A stretch of DNA of 16,470 nt, from positions 1 through 16,470 of the forward strand of contig CBFIHE010000042.1 of assembly GCA_965662345.1 (NCBI GenBank). The letters run 5' to 3'. Below the pieces are notes generated by a model that saw nothing but the letters and a program-made list of their open reading frames with translations, was not told the origin of the DNA and made no database searches. This document shows, one piece after another, positions 1-6,823 of this stretch. The DNA is from UBA6049 sp965662345. GTDB lineage: Bacteria > Bacteroidota > Bacteroidia > Flavobacteriales_G > Salibacteraceae. The position numbers and the translations under genes are program-made. Positions within the stretch are counted from its first letter, which is position 1. Each line of letters starts with the position of its first letter.

Positions 1-550
1 GGATGATGAAATCTATCGCTGAGGTTGATGTGCTGAAAAGTGCCTCATTAGAATTGGTGAGCCAAACATTTGTAGAATCACTAGTGGCAGAGCCTATGTT
101 TTCTTCTGAGGTGACTTTAACCGTGTAATTATATACCTCTGTCAAAAGGTTTATATCAAGCATTTTGGCAAGTTCTGCAGAGCAATAAACGTTTATGGGC
201 GTGCCAGAAGATTGGTTCTTTCTGAGGATAGCAAGCAAAGGCATGGTGTGCGACTGAAAGGCAATGACCCTATCTGAACTCACATTTTGCAGCTTGGCAA
301 TTAACCACTCTAATACAGAAGATAGGGGGTGACCCAATCGAATGTAATCGTACGCGGTAGGAAGCATGTTGAGCTGTTCCTTGGAGAAATCGTTTGTAGC
401 ATAGAGTCGGTCAAATTCTTCTAAAAAATCTGTCTTGGCGCGTTCTTCATTGTAAATATCCAAACGGTGCGTGGTGAGTCTCAACCAATCTTGGGGAAGA
501 TTAGTCAGTAGATTTTTTACGTAAGATTTTGGTGTGCTTTGCGTCATCAT
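1..550 (-). CDS. N-terminal fragment of a possible PLP-dependent (Cys/Met metabolism type) enzyme
   Basis: An open frame of 183 codons runs leftward off the window edge with no internal stop. Two adjacent ATG codons (548-550 and 545-547) could start it; the outer one is used here. The protein begins MMTQSTPKSYVKNLL and contains the segment TAYDYIRLGHPLSSVLEW followed by AFQSHTMPLLAILRKN. From memory this segment resembles the N-terminal part of a Bacteroidota protein family annotated as PLP-dependent transferases. No lysine Schiff-base motif is visible, because that region lies outside the window, so the function is tentative. There is no signal peptide, so a cytoplasmic location is expected. 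It is divergent from the TerB-like gene across about 300 nt. I am confident that it codes, much less so about the product. Confidence 0.72.
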   Translation of the reverse strand, partial: MMTQSTPKSYVKNLLTNLPQDWLRLTTHRLDIYNEERAKTDFLEEFDRLYATNDFSKEQLNMLPTAYDYIRLGHPLSSVLEWLIAKLQNVSSDRVIAFQSHTMPLLAILRKNQSSGTPINVYCSAELAKMLDINLLTEVYNYTVKVTSEENIGSATSDSTNVWLTNSNEALFSTSTSAIDFII

Positions 551-689
551 ATGCTCTATAATTAAAAGACGATATTAGGCAAATGAATGCATACGCCCAA
601 CCTTTAAACGTGAGAAGCCGATACTGTGTTTAAAGAAGTGCCCATCCTTACTTTTTTTAGTTCTGTTCATCCTTTTCATTTTGTTCTAT

Positions 690-720
690 TACTACCCTTA
701 TACGACTCATATACTACCCT
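690..720. repeat. Two-copy direct repeat TACTACCCT in the divergent spacer
   Basis: TACTACCCT occurs at 690-698 and again at 712-720, so the starts are 22 bp apart, about two helical turns. The spacer 551-846 holds no convincing open frame. It contains this repeat and, further right, a promoter-like box at 811-818. Direct repeats with this spacing are typical of sites bound by side-by-side regulator dimers, for example the LytTR type, but no regulator gene is present here and this reading is inference. Confidence 0.4.
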
Positions 721-810
721 AGCGAACCCCTTTGGATAAAGTGCAGTTGAATCCTTCCAAATGAAACTGATAAGGTGCTGAATGTCATTCCTCTACAGTT
801 CGATAGACAA

Positions 811-818
811 TACCTTTG
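811..818 (+). promoter_or_regulatory. Candidate Bacteroidota -7 box upstream of the TerB-like gene
   Basis: TACCTTTG at 811-818 matches the Bacteroidota housekeeping -7 consensus TAnnTTTG exactly. It lies 28 nt before the ATG at 847, which gives a leader of about 20 nt. A matching TTG at the -33 position is not evident, so this is a half-match. Confidence 0.42.
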
Positions 819-846
819 ATAGATACAAATTCATAACCCAAGCATC

Positions 847-1275
847 ATGAGCATTTTGGAAATATTTGACGGTAGAGATAAAGAAGAGCGATTGAGTCAC
901 ATACGTAATTTAATTGTTCTCTCGCTGAGGGATGATACCCCTAGCAAAGAAAAGTTTGAAATCATAAAGAATGTTGGAACAAGAATTGGGCTTACGGAAA
1001 CTGACCTAAAGCGGATTCTGGAACGTCCGGAAAGTATTGAATTTATCGCCCCAAAAGATGATGATGAACGCATTGAGCAACTCTATGATATGGTTGCCGT
1101 GATGATGGTAGATGGAAAGATTGATTCAAGAGAGATAAACTACTGTAAGACAGTAGCTATAAAGTTAGGTTTTGTACCAGAGGTGATAGATGAGATTATA
1201 GCGCAACTCATAGATTTAATTGTTGAAGGTATAGCTGTAGAAATAGTGAAAACCAAATTAAAGGCATTGTTGTAG
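847..1275 (+). CDS. TerB-like domain protein (142 aa)
   Basis: This is a small, acidic, helix-rich protein with no signal peptide or membrane segment, so it is probably cytoplasmic. The C-terminal half has the run AVMMVDGKIDSREINYCKT (residues about 84-102), a D-G-x-I-x-x-x-E pattern typical of TerB/DjlA-like helical domains, where the acidic residues can bind metal. The N-terminal half (about 15-60, with TPSKEKFEIIKNVGTRIGLT) may be a degenerate copy of the same helical unit. TerB-like proteins are named after tellurite resistance, but stand-alone Bacteroidota versions have no established role and no ter genes are nearby, so tellurite resistance should not be inferred. It is a single-gene unit, with a promoter box at 811 and a bidirectional terminator beginning 47 nt after its stop. 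Confidence 0.8.
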   Translation: MSILEIFDGRDKEERLSHIRNLIVLSLRDDTPSKEKFEIIKNVGTRIGLTETDLKRILERPESIEFIAPKDDDERIEQLYDMVAVMMVDGKIDSREINYCKTVAIKLGFVPEVIDEIIAQLIDLIVEGIAVEIVKTKLKALL

Positions 1276-1321
1276 TAATGTGCTCAACAGTATTTGGGTA
1301 AAAGCTTCTTTATACATGTAA

Positions 1322-1353
1322 AAAAGCCCTTAGAGCATGCTCTAAGGGCTTTT
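1322..1353. terminator. Perfect 32-nt palindrome, bidirectional terminator
   Basis: AAAAGCCCTTAGAGCA followed by its exact reverse complement forms a perfect palindrome of 32 nt centred on GCATGC. The GC-rich part of the stem is flanked by A-runs and T-runs on both sides, so it works as an intrinsic terminator in either direction. It lies between the convergent TerB-like and DsrE-like genes. Confidence 0.88.
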
Positions 1354-1374
1354 GATATTTAGGTTGTTGTAAGC

Positions 1375-1800
1375 TTACAATGTAATGGAATGGAACCCGT
1401 CTTTCTGAAGGGTGAACCCATGTAAAATGCCATTGTCAACTGCTTTCATCCCTTTAGGAAGATCTTCTTTCTTCACCCCAAACTTCTTCAAAGAGAACCC
1501 GCATGCTATAAGCATCACATTGTTCTTTTCTGCCAATTCAAGAATGGGAGCCATTGTTTCTGCATTGGTAAGTTCTTTCACGGTTTTACCGCAAATTACT
1601 ACTTGAAATTCACCGAAGTTATTACCATCGGCTTTTGCCAAATCACCCGCTGCCAAAGAAATAGCCTTCAATTGTTGAAGGTTTCTATTCAGTACAAAAT
1701 AGTTGGTTTCTTCTGTATTGTAATTGCTTTGTGCCAGCGTGCTACCTGCAGTAAATATGGCTAATGCAATTAAAAGGCTGTAAAAAATTGATTTTTTCAT
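1375..1800 (-). CDS. Exported DsrE-family protein (141 aa)
   Basis: It starts at ATG 1798-1800 with a clear signal peptide (MKKSIFYSLLIALAIFTAG, cleavage likely near TLAQ, residue about 24), so the mature protein should be periplasmic. The mature part fits the DsrE/DsrF-like alpha/beta fold: a strand with FQVVICGKTV (about 65-74) and the hallmark LIACGFSLKKFGV (about 97-109), whose Cys matches the position of the persulfide-carrying Cys in the DsrE/TusD family. Family members relay sulfur or bind small molecules, but exported Bacteroidota versions are not well characterised. It is the last gene of a leftward cluster, 52 nt after the SoxB-like lipoprotein gene, with a hairpin in that gap. A 14-nt palindrome (1367-1380) spans its stop codon. 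Family assignment is fairly sure; the substrate is unknown. Confidence 0.82.
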   Translation of the reverse strand: MKKSIFYSLLIALAIFTAGSTLAQSNYNTEETNYFVLNRNLQQLKAISLAAGDLAKADGNNFGEFQVVICGKTVKELTNAETMAPILELAEKNNVMLIACGFSLKKFGVKKEDLPKGMKAVDNGILHGFTLQKDGFHSITL

Positions 1801-1818
1801 ATTGGTATAATTAGTTTA

Positions 1819-1846
1819 TAAGCAGGGCCCTATTGAACCCTGCTTA
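1819..1846 (-). other. Intergenic hairpin B of the leftward cluster
   Basis: A 9-bp perfect stem, TAAGCAGGG pairing with CCCTGCTTA, encloses a 10-nt loop. It begins exactly 6 nt after the stop codon of the SoxB-like gene. No U-run follows in the leftward direction, so it is more likely an mRNA-stabilising, processing or attenuating element than a full terminator. It shares the GCAGG/CCTGC core and the loop length with hairpin A at 3542-3563. Confidence 0.6.
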
Positions 1847-1852
1847 ATTGAA

Positions 1853-3490
1853 TTAATGAAAATGATAATCTGTACCTGGTAATTGAGACAATACATTATC
1901 ACCCAAGTCTAGTGCTTGAGCTCTTCCGTCTCTTTTTGGCGCAACTTCTGGGTGTTCAGCTAAATACTCTTCAATTAAATCGTGTACGGTGTAGTCTAGT
2001 ACTTCTGTTTCTACAGTATTTGGCATGCGACAAAGCACGTGTAAAGGTTCTCCTTCACGTCTGCAAGCAGACATGCTGTAGAGTTTGTCGTCTTGAATAG
2101 GTTCTCCATTCACCAATATTGATTCAATACGCTCTCCTTTAGGGTTGCTGGCGTTAAATTTCAACTCCATACCAGAGAATCGAACTAACCATCCACCAAA
2201 ACGTTCTGTTGGGTTTTTAGCGAAAACATTATGCAGTTCTTTCTCCAACCAAGCTTTGATTTGGCTTCCAGAAGCTTTCCCCACTTTAACGTATTCGTTT
2301 ACAGGAAGCATGTTCCATAAATCAGCTTTGCGAATTGGAGCCTTGCCTTCTTCACCAATGGCGATAGGAGGAGAGAAGCGAAATCCATTAGATAAAGAGA
2401 TGTCTACTCCTGTTTTCCAACGCGCAGCATCTGTAATAAAGTTATCCATAGGATTCTCTACTACAAAGTAGCGATACATTGGAGTTGTAGTGTATCCTAA
2501 TACGCGATTTACTTCTTCTTTGTAAGGAGCCAACTCTTCTTCAATAACAGCAGCTACTTCTGCATTTGGTTCATACACCTGTGGGTCTACTTCCATTAAA
2601 TCATAGCTCTCGCTTTTGATTTTGCCGTCTTCCATTGTAAGTGTAAGCTTACCCACGAAGGATGCAAATGCACCAGGTTCAGTTACTTTTGCAAATTCAC
2701 CATCAAGTGGCTCTCTAATGCGTTCGTGCGTGTCGTTGCCTAATAGATAATCTACCTTTTGAACGGTAGGGTTATTGGCTAAGTCATACTGCTTGCTAAT
2801 GCCGATATGCGTCACCAAAAACAACACATCTACTTTTTGATTATCTTTTAACTCGTTGATAAGCGCTTCTAAATTTTCATCAATTTGATCGAAGCGAATT
2901 CCTTTGCTGAAAGATGGATTCTGACGCACTGGAATATCTGGGTCATTGTATGAGATGAAGCCCAATTTTACTCCGTCAATTTCTTTGATGTAGTATTGAG
3001 GGAACAATTCTTTTCCTGTTTCGTCATCGTACATGTTTGCGGTGATTACAGGAGTCTCATACGATTTGAGTACATCTACCATTTGTTGCTTTCCGTAAAC
3101 CACCTCCCAGTTTCCTGGAATCAAGAAATCATAGTTCATGGCTTTTACAATAGGGCCAAATGCAGCTCCTTTTGACAAGGCGGCAACTGCGCTACCCTGA
3201 ATTAAATCTCCACCATCCAGCACAATGGTTCTTCCTGGGTTTTTAGCGCGCTCTTGATCAAACAAGGTCTTTACACTGGCTAATCCACCTAGACGCTTGA
3301 ACGTTATCTCTTCGTTTTCCCAGAAAAGCTCATCATGGTCATAAACTTGACCATGAATATCTGCGGTTTGCAAAATGGTAATGGTAGTCTCTTTAGGGGT
3401 TTCTTCTTGTTGCGCTTTTCCCTGTTCGCCTGAACAAGAAGTGAACAACATACCAATGGCACCAAGGCCAGCTAAAACAATATGTTTCAT
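1853..3490 (-). CDS. Metallophosphoesterase lipoprotein of the 5'-nucleotidase/SoxB superfamily (545 aa)
   Basis: It starts at ATG 3488-3490. The N-terminus carries a lipobox (LFTSC, Cys19), so it is a lipoprotein. The N-terminal calcineurin-like domain shows TADIHGQ (metal ligands D44 and H46), LDGGDLIQGS (D95), GNWE (126-129, N127) and VTH (H228). The C-terminal 5'-nucleotidase-type domain (about 325-525) has SLSNGFRF (365-372) and GGWLVRFSG. In UshA-type nucleotidases the GNHEFD motif supplies the His-Asp catalytic dyad; here it reads GNWEVV, so both residues are missing. The usual GGH-x-H site reads GNDTH (251-255). GxWE-type motifs also occur, as I recall, in SoxB thiosulfohydrolases, so a SoxB-like or other hydrolytic role is as plausible as 5'-nucleotidase. 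Length fits the superfamily. It is the middle gene of a leftward cluster with an exported DsrE protein. Confidence 0.85.
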   Translation of the reverse strand: MKHIVLAGLGAIGMLFTSCSGEQGKAQQEETPKETTITILQTADIHGQVYDHDELFWENEEITFKRLGGLASVKTLFDQERAKNPGRTIVLDGGDLIQGSAVAALSKGAAFGPIVKAMNYDFLIPGNWEVVYGKQQMVDVLKSYETPVITANMYDDETGKELFPQYYIKEIDGVKLGFISYNDPDIPVRQNPSFSKGIRFDQIDENLEALINELKDNQKVDVLFLVTHIGISKQYDLANNPTVQKVDYLLGNDTHERIREPLDGEFAKVTEPGAFASFVGKLTLTMEDGKIKSESYDLMEVDPQVYEPNAEVAAVIEEELAPYKEEVNRVLGYTTTPMYRYFVVENPMDNFITDAARWKTGVDISLSNGFRFSPPIAIGEEGKAPIRKADLWNMLPVNEYVKVGKASGSQIKAWLEKELHNVFAKNPTERFGGWLVRFSGMELKFNASNPKGERIESILVNGEPIQDDKLYSMSACRREGEPLHVLCRMPNTVETEVLDYTVHDLIEEYLAEHPEVAPKRDGRAQALDLGDNVLSQLPGTDYHFH

Positions 3491-3541
3491 CGTAAAAAAT
3501 TAAATCTGTTGTAAAATATGAGTGAGGTGGATAATATGGTT

Positions 3542-3563
3542 TGCAGGGTTGGAGTATCCTGCA
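3542..3563 (-). other. Intergenic hairpin A of the leftward cluster
   Basis: A 6-bp perfect stem, TGCAGG pairing with CCTGCA, encloses a 10-nt loop. It begins exactly 6 nt after the stop codon of the small Cys-rich gene and lies 51 nt before the start of the SoxB-like gene. There is no T-run after it in the leftward direction. It resembles hairpin B (1819-1846) in core, loop size and distance from the stop. Confidence 0.5.
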
Positions 3564-3569
3564 TTTAAA

Positions 3570-3953
3570 TCACGAGTATACCTTAAAGTTGCTGTGAAGA
3601 ATGTAGTAGGGGATAGTTATACCTCTAGATTGTCTAGCAACTGCAGCACGTACGTTATGAATAGATTCACTGCTTGTCTTTAAATGAGAAGTGTTGTGGT
3701 CTTGATCTGCAGGGTAGTTGACTACCAAACGATGCTGCTGCTCTGTTTGTGTTTCTGCTATGCAAACTACTTTGGCCTTAGAGGCGCAGCACATAGCAGA
3801 GGTTAAGGCTTTGGTTTTGTTGGATACTTCCGTTTTTTCAATTCCCAACGCTATCTCAATGGAGTTACGCACCTTACAGGGTGCTACCAAGAGCAATAGG
3901 GCAAAGAACATCGCGCTGCTTGCTACAAAAAGATGTTTACGGGATATAATCAC
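3570..3953 (-). CDS. Small Cys-rich membrane-anchored protein of unknown function (127 aa)
   Basis: I do not recognise a named family. The start is GTG (3951-3953): an in-frame TAA lies close upstream, and the next Met (residue 15) would remove the positively charged RKH stretch before the hydrophobic segment. Residues about 8-25 (LFVASSAMFFALLLLVAP) form one membrane segment or uncleaved signal. It is followed by PCKVRNSIE, a motif I associate with short unassigned Bacteroidota proteins. Cysteines are notable: C26, an adjacent pair in SAMCCASK (about 53-60) and one in KVVCIAE. The remainder is polar with no clear domain. It is the first gene of the leftward cluster, 79 nt before the SoxB-like gene. 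A possible -7 box (TAAACTTG, 3965 to 3958) sits almost against the start, which would imply a nearly leaderless message; this is weak. Confidence 0.62.
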   Translation of the reverse strand: MIISRKHLFVASSAMFFALLLLVAPCKVRNSIEIALGIEKTEVSNKTKALTSAMCCASKAKVVCIAETQTEQQHRLVVNYPADQDHNTSHLKTSSESIHNVRAAVARQSRGITIPYYILHSNFKVYS

Positions 3954-4039
3954 TTCACAAGTTTAATGAAATTAATCGTAAGACGCTGCTATGGTTCAAC
4001 TCCATTCCGTAAGATTACAAGGAGTTTTTGTGCTAAAAA

Positions 4040-6460
4040 CTAACCAGTTATCTTTCTGTAGGTAGAAACTGTATCTAAAAAGTAGATGAGCTTAAACGTG
4101 AGCGTATGCCGCTGATCTTGCTCAAGAATGGTGTGTAGATTATCGTAATAGCGCACCAATATGTTGTTTTCATCTCGCTCTAAATTGTTCTTGTATACTA
4201 CGTTTATGAAGCTACCTGCAGCAAACTGCCAAGTGAAAATTAAATCGGTATTAAAAGCGTTGAAATTGAAGTCGGCATCACCAGTAAAGCTATCATCGGG
4301 TATGATGTAACCGTCATCATCTAAATCTCCGTAGTAATCATATTCACCGTAAGACCAATAGTGACGCATTCTAAGTGTTAGCGCTAAGTTGTTTTTAAAA
4401 AGGTATTTCCCTTGAACAATATTTGTGAGCGTTCGCACATCTCTTACTCCATACTTAGGTGTGCCATCAAAGAACCCAGCAAATCCAGCACCATTCAAGA
4501 AGACAGAGTAATTGGAAGACGGGGTGAGGATCAACTTATCATTTACTCGAATAATTGGCGCCAAATCTGCCTCAAAGTAATTGTTAACTACGTAATCTGT
4601 AAAGAAGCCATGGCCGTAACCTATGAATCCATCAAGCGCAAAGGCCTTTCTGTAGTCGCTTGAGATGCCAATACTATTGTAATAGAATTCAGGTACCACG
4701 AATTTTTGCCCTGGAACGCGAGACTCAAACAAATCTATTCCATCTCCAATTTGTGAACTCATTCTAAAAATGATGGAGTGAAACTTAGGTGTTGTTTGAA
4801 AGAATCTACCGCTATAACGCATGCAAAGCAACTCACTCGTAGTGTAGTCTTGCTCTACGCTAAATTCAAAGGTGTTGTAGCTGTTGTTGAGCTTCCAAAA
4901 AGGATTGTACTTATTGTATTGTAGCTCAAGGGTATGAGTGCGGATATTTGTAGTAAAGTTCACCCCTAAATCATTCGGGTCGTATTCGGGTGATTTACTT
5001 TCGCTAGACAGCGCAAACTTGAAGTTCCCTTTAATTTTGGCAAAGCCGAGGGTATATGCTACGCCATCACCTTCATTGGCTTTAAGAAAGTTCTCCCAAA
5101 GATTGGTATCGCGTTGTGATACGTTTAAATTACCAGATAAAGAATAGGAAGAACTACTGGAAACTAGGTTGAATCCTAGGGATGATACATTTCCATCTAT
5201 AAATGTATCAGCACGTGTGGTGTTGAGGTTTATGAAGTAAACGGAACTATTGTTCTTTAAGTTTTGATCAAAACTGATGATATTGCAGTTCACGAAAGGG
5301 TTGGTAACTACGCTTCTCGTTTGGCCTGTTTCTGTATTCTCAATGGTAGCCTTTGTTTCTGCTGTAACGGCATTCATTACACCTATTCCCAATCCGTTTG
5401 CATTTCTACCAGAAATTTTGGCCACATTCACCAAAGGAGACAATGAGGGGTTGTCTGTTAAAGTCTCATTGGAATCTGCTGCTGAAAAAGCGTTTGAAAA
5501 TCCAAGTGGCACACCACCAATCCTTCTTGAGTAGAACAAATCACCAAGGTTAAAGAGTTCTACGCCTTCTTGAAAAAAGGGTCGTTGCTCCTCAAAAACT
5601 ACCTCAAAAGCACTTAGGTTCTTTACAATGTTATCTGATTGTACTTGAGAAAAGTCTGGTAGGAGTGTTACATCAAGGGTGAAACTTTCATTGAGTCCCA
5701 ATTTCAAATCTGCTCCTGCTCCATAGCCTAGTGTAGACTCATTACGGTAGCTTTCTGCAAAGGTAGACACGTAAGGAGATAAGGATAGTCTGAGTGGGTC
5801 TTTGATATCATCTAACCCCTTTAAGAAACCCCAGTAGTTGATTTCTGTTTCTACCTCTTTGGGTACTAAAGACCATTGTACTTGCGTACGGGACCTTCTA
5901 ATTTCTCTTTCAAAATTGATACGCCAAAGTTGCTCACCAGATTTAGGAAAACGTATAGCGTAGTAGGGTATTTGTATTTCTGCAATCCAGCCATTTTCAA
6001 CAATAGAAACTGCACTTTCCCAAACCGCATTGAAAAGCGGGTCTGATATACGTTCATCACTTTGTACGCCAGATGCGGTTACAGAAAAGACAAACGCATC
6101 TAGCAGTTTGTTGTAAGGGTCAAAAGAAACCGTAAATAAATCAGAATTTAGTCGGTCATCGCGTTCTCCTAATTGCGTGAGGATACTATCTGGACTAGTA
6201 TCGTAGCAATAGCCTAGTATGTAAAGGTTATTGTCATCATACAGAATCTTTACTTCTGTTCGTTGAGATGGAGGATTACCCTCTGTAGGGTTGAGCTCTA
6301 AAAAGTTAGTTGCTATTTCTGCCGTTTGCCAGGCTTCTTCAGTATCAAATCCGTCTATTTTGATTTTTTCGTTGGTGCGCGAGGCACTCATTTCTTTGAT
6401 TTGGGCATAACCAAAGAAAGGGAAGAGTAGAGTACTAAAAATCAACGCAGCCGCTCTCAC
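4040..6460 (-). CDS. DUF5916-type outer-membrane protein with CBM9-like N-terminal domain (806 aa)
   Basis: The start is GTG (6458-6460), giving a signal peptide (RAAALIFSTLLFPFFGYAQ, about 1-20). Residues about 30-215 look like a CBM9-like beta-sandwich: IDGFDTEEAW near the start, then VKILYDDNNLYILGYCYD and SFDPYNKLLDAFVFSV. Residues about 220-806 are alternating strands of an outer-membrane barrel. The diagnostic DUF5916 stretch is at 268-315: LPDFSQVQSDN, then EEQRPFFQEG, then YSRRIGG. The length is usual for the family, whose role is unproven; a sugar-related or envelope function is often guessed. An 11-nt palindrome, CACCTGAGGTG (6458-6468), covers the start codon. It is leftward, 86 nt upstream of the Cys-rich gene with only a weak hairpin between, so readthrough into the cluster is possible. 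Confidence 0.86.
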   Translation of the reverse strand: MRAAALIFSTLLFPFFGYAQIKEMSASRTNEKIKIDGFDTEEAWQTAEIATNFLELNPTEGNPPSQRTEVKILYDDNNLYILGYCYDTSPDSILTQLGERDDRLNSDLFTVSFDPYNKLLDAFVFSVTASGVQSDERISDPLFNAVWESAVSIVENGWIAEIQIPYYAIRFPKSGEQLWRINFEREIRRSRTQVQWSLVPKEVETEINYWGFLKGLDDIKDPLRLSLSPYVSTFAESYRNESTLGYGAGADLKLGLNESFTLDVTLLPDFSQVQSDNIVKNLSAFEVVFEEQRPFFQEGVELFNLGDLFYSRRIGGVPLGFSNAFSAADSNETLTDNPSLSPLVNVAKISGRNANGLGIGVMNAVTAETKATIENTETGQTRSVVTNPFVNCNIISFDQNLKNNSSVYFINLNTTRADTFIDGNVSSLGFNLVSSSSSYSLSGNLNVSQRDTNLWENFLKANEGDGVAYTLGFAKIKGNFKFALSSESKSPEYDPNDLGVNFTTNIRTHTLELQYNKYNPFWKLNNSYNTFEFSVEQDYTTSELLCMRYSGRFFQTTPKFHSIIFRMSSQIGDGIDLFESRVPGQKFVVPEFYYNSIGISSDYRKAFALDGFIGYGHGFFTDYVVNNYFEADLAPIIRVNDKLILTPSSNYSVFLNGAGFAGFFDGTPKYGVRDVRTLTNIVQGKYLFKNNLALTLRMRHYWSYGEYDYYGDLDDDGYIIPDDSFTGDADFNFNAFNTDLIFTWQFAAGSFINVVYKNNLERDENNILVRYYDNLHTILEQDQRHTLTFKLIYFLDTVSTYRKITG

Positions 6461-6624
6461 CTGAGGTGTTTTAAATCTTACAATTTTCGAAATGCAAGAG
6501 TACGAAACCTGCAGGTCTCAGGGCAAATGGATAATGCCTTACTTACATCACAGGTAACGAACACTATAAGTTCTGAAGTGTTCAAGCATGATTTTAAACT
6601 GATATATGAAGGATGTAATCCATG
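6461..6624. other. Spacer between the broken repeat-protein gene and the DUF5916 gene
   Basis: The stretch is AT-rich with no supported open frame on either strand. It should carry the DUF5916 promoter, but no clean TAnnTTTG box with a TTG at -33 is visible reading leftward. The DNA just to its right (6625-6823), although lacking a good start codon, is coding-like and belongs to the broken gene described at 6625-8317. Confidence 0.4.
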
Positions 6625-6823
6625 CTATTCGGCTTGCACGTAACAGTTATCAACGAATTGAATGGTCTTTTCAATTTCCTCAAAATCGTTAAACTGCTTT
6701 TTTTCACCCTTGTCCATCATCAAATAAGATTCACAACTATATAGCAGGCCTTGAATCTGATCTTTGTAGTCTTCTTTGGTAATGATAAATCTGTCTTTCG
6801 TTACTGTATTGAGAATTATCCAC

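Noticed and set aside
847..1275. Tellurite resistance as the function of the TerB-like protein
   Set aside because: Only a general TerB-like helical pattern is visible and no other ter genes are present.
1853..3490. Assigning the gene symbol ushA or soxB
   Set aside because: The catalytic-dyad loss argues against UshA, and the SoxB link rests on motif resemblance recalled from memory, so neither symbol is justified.
4023..4041. Hairpin AGTTTTT/AAAAACT as terminator of the DUF5916 gene
   Set aside because: The stem is almost all A-T, overlaps the stop codon and has no GC-rich core, so it is not a credible intrinsic terminator.
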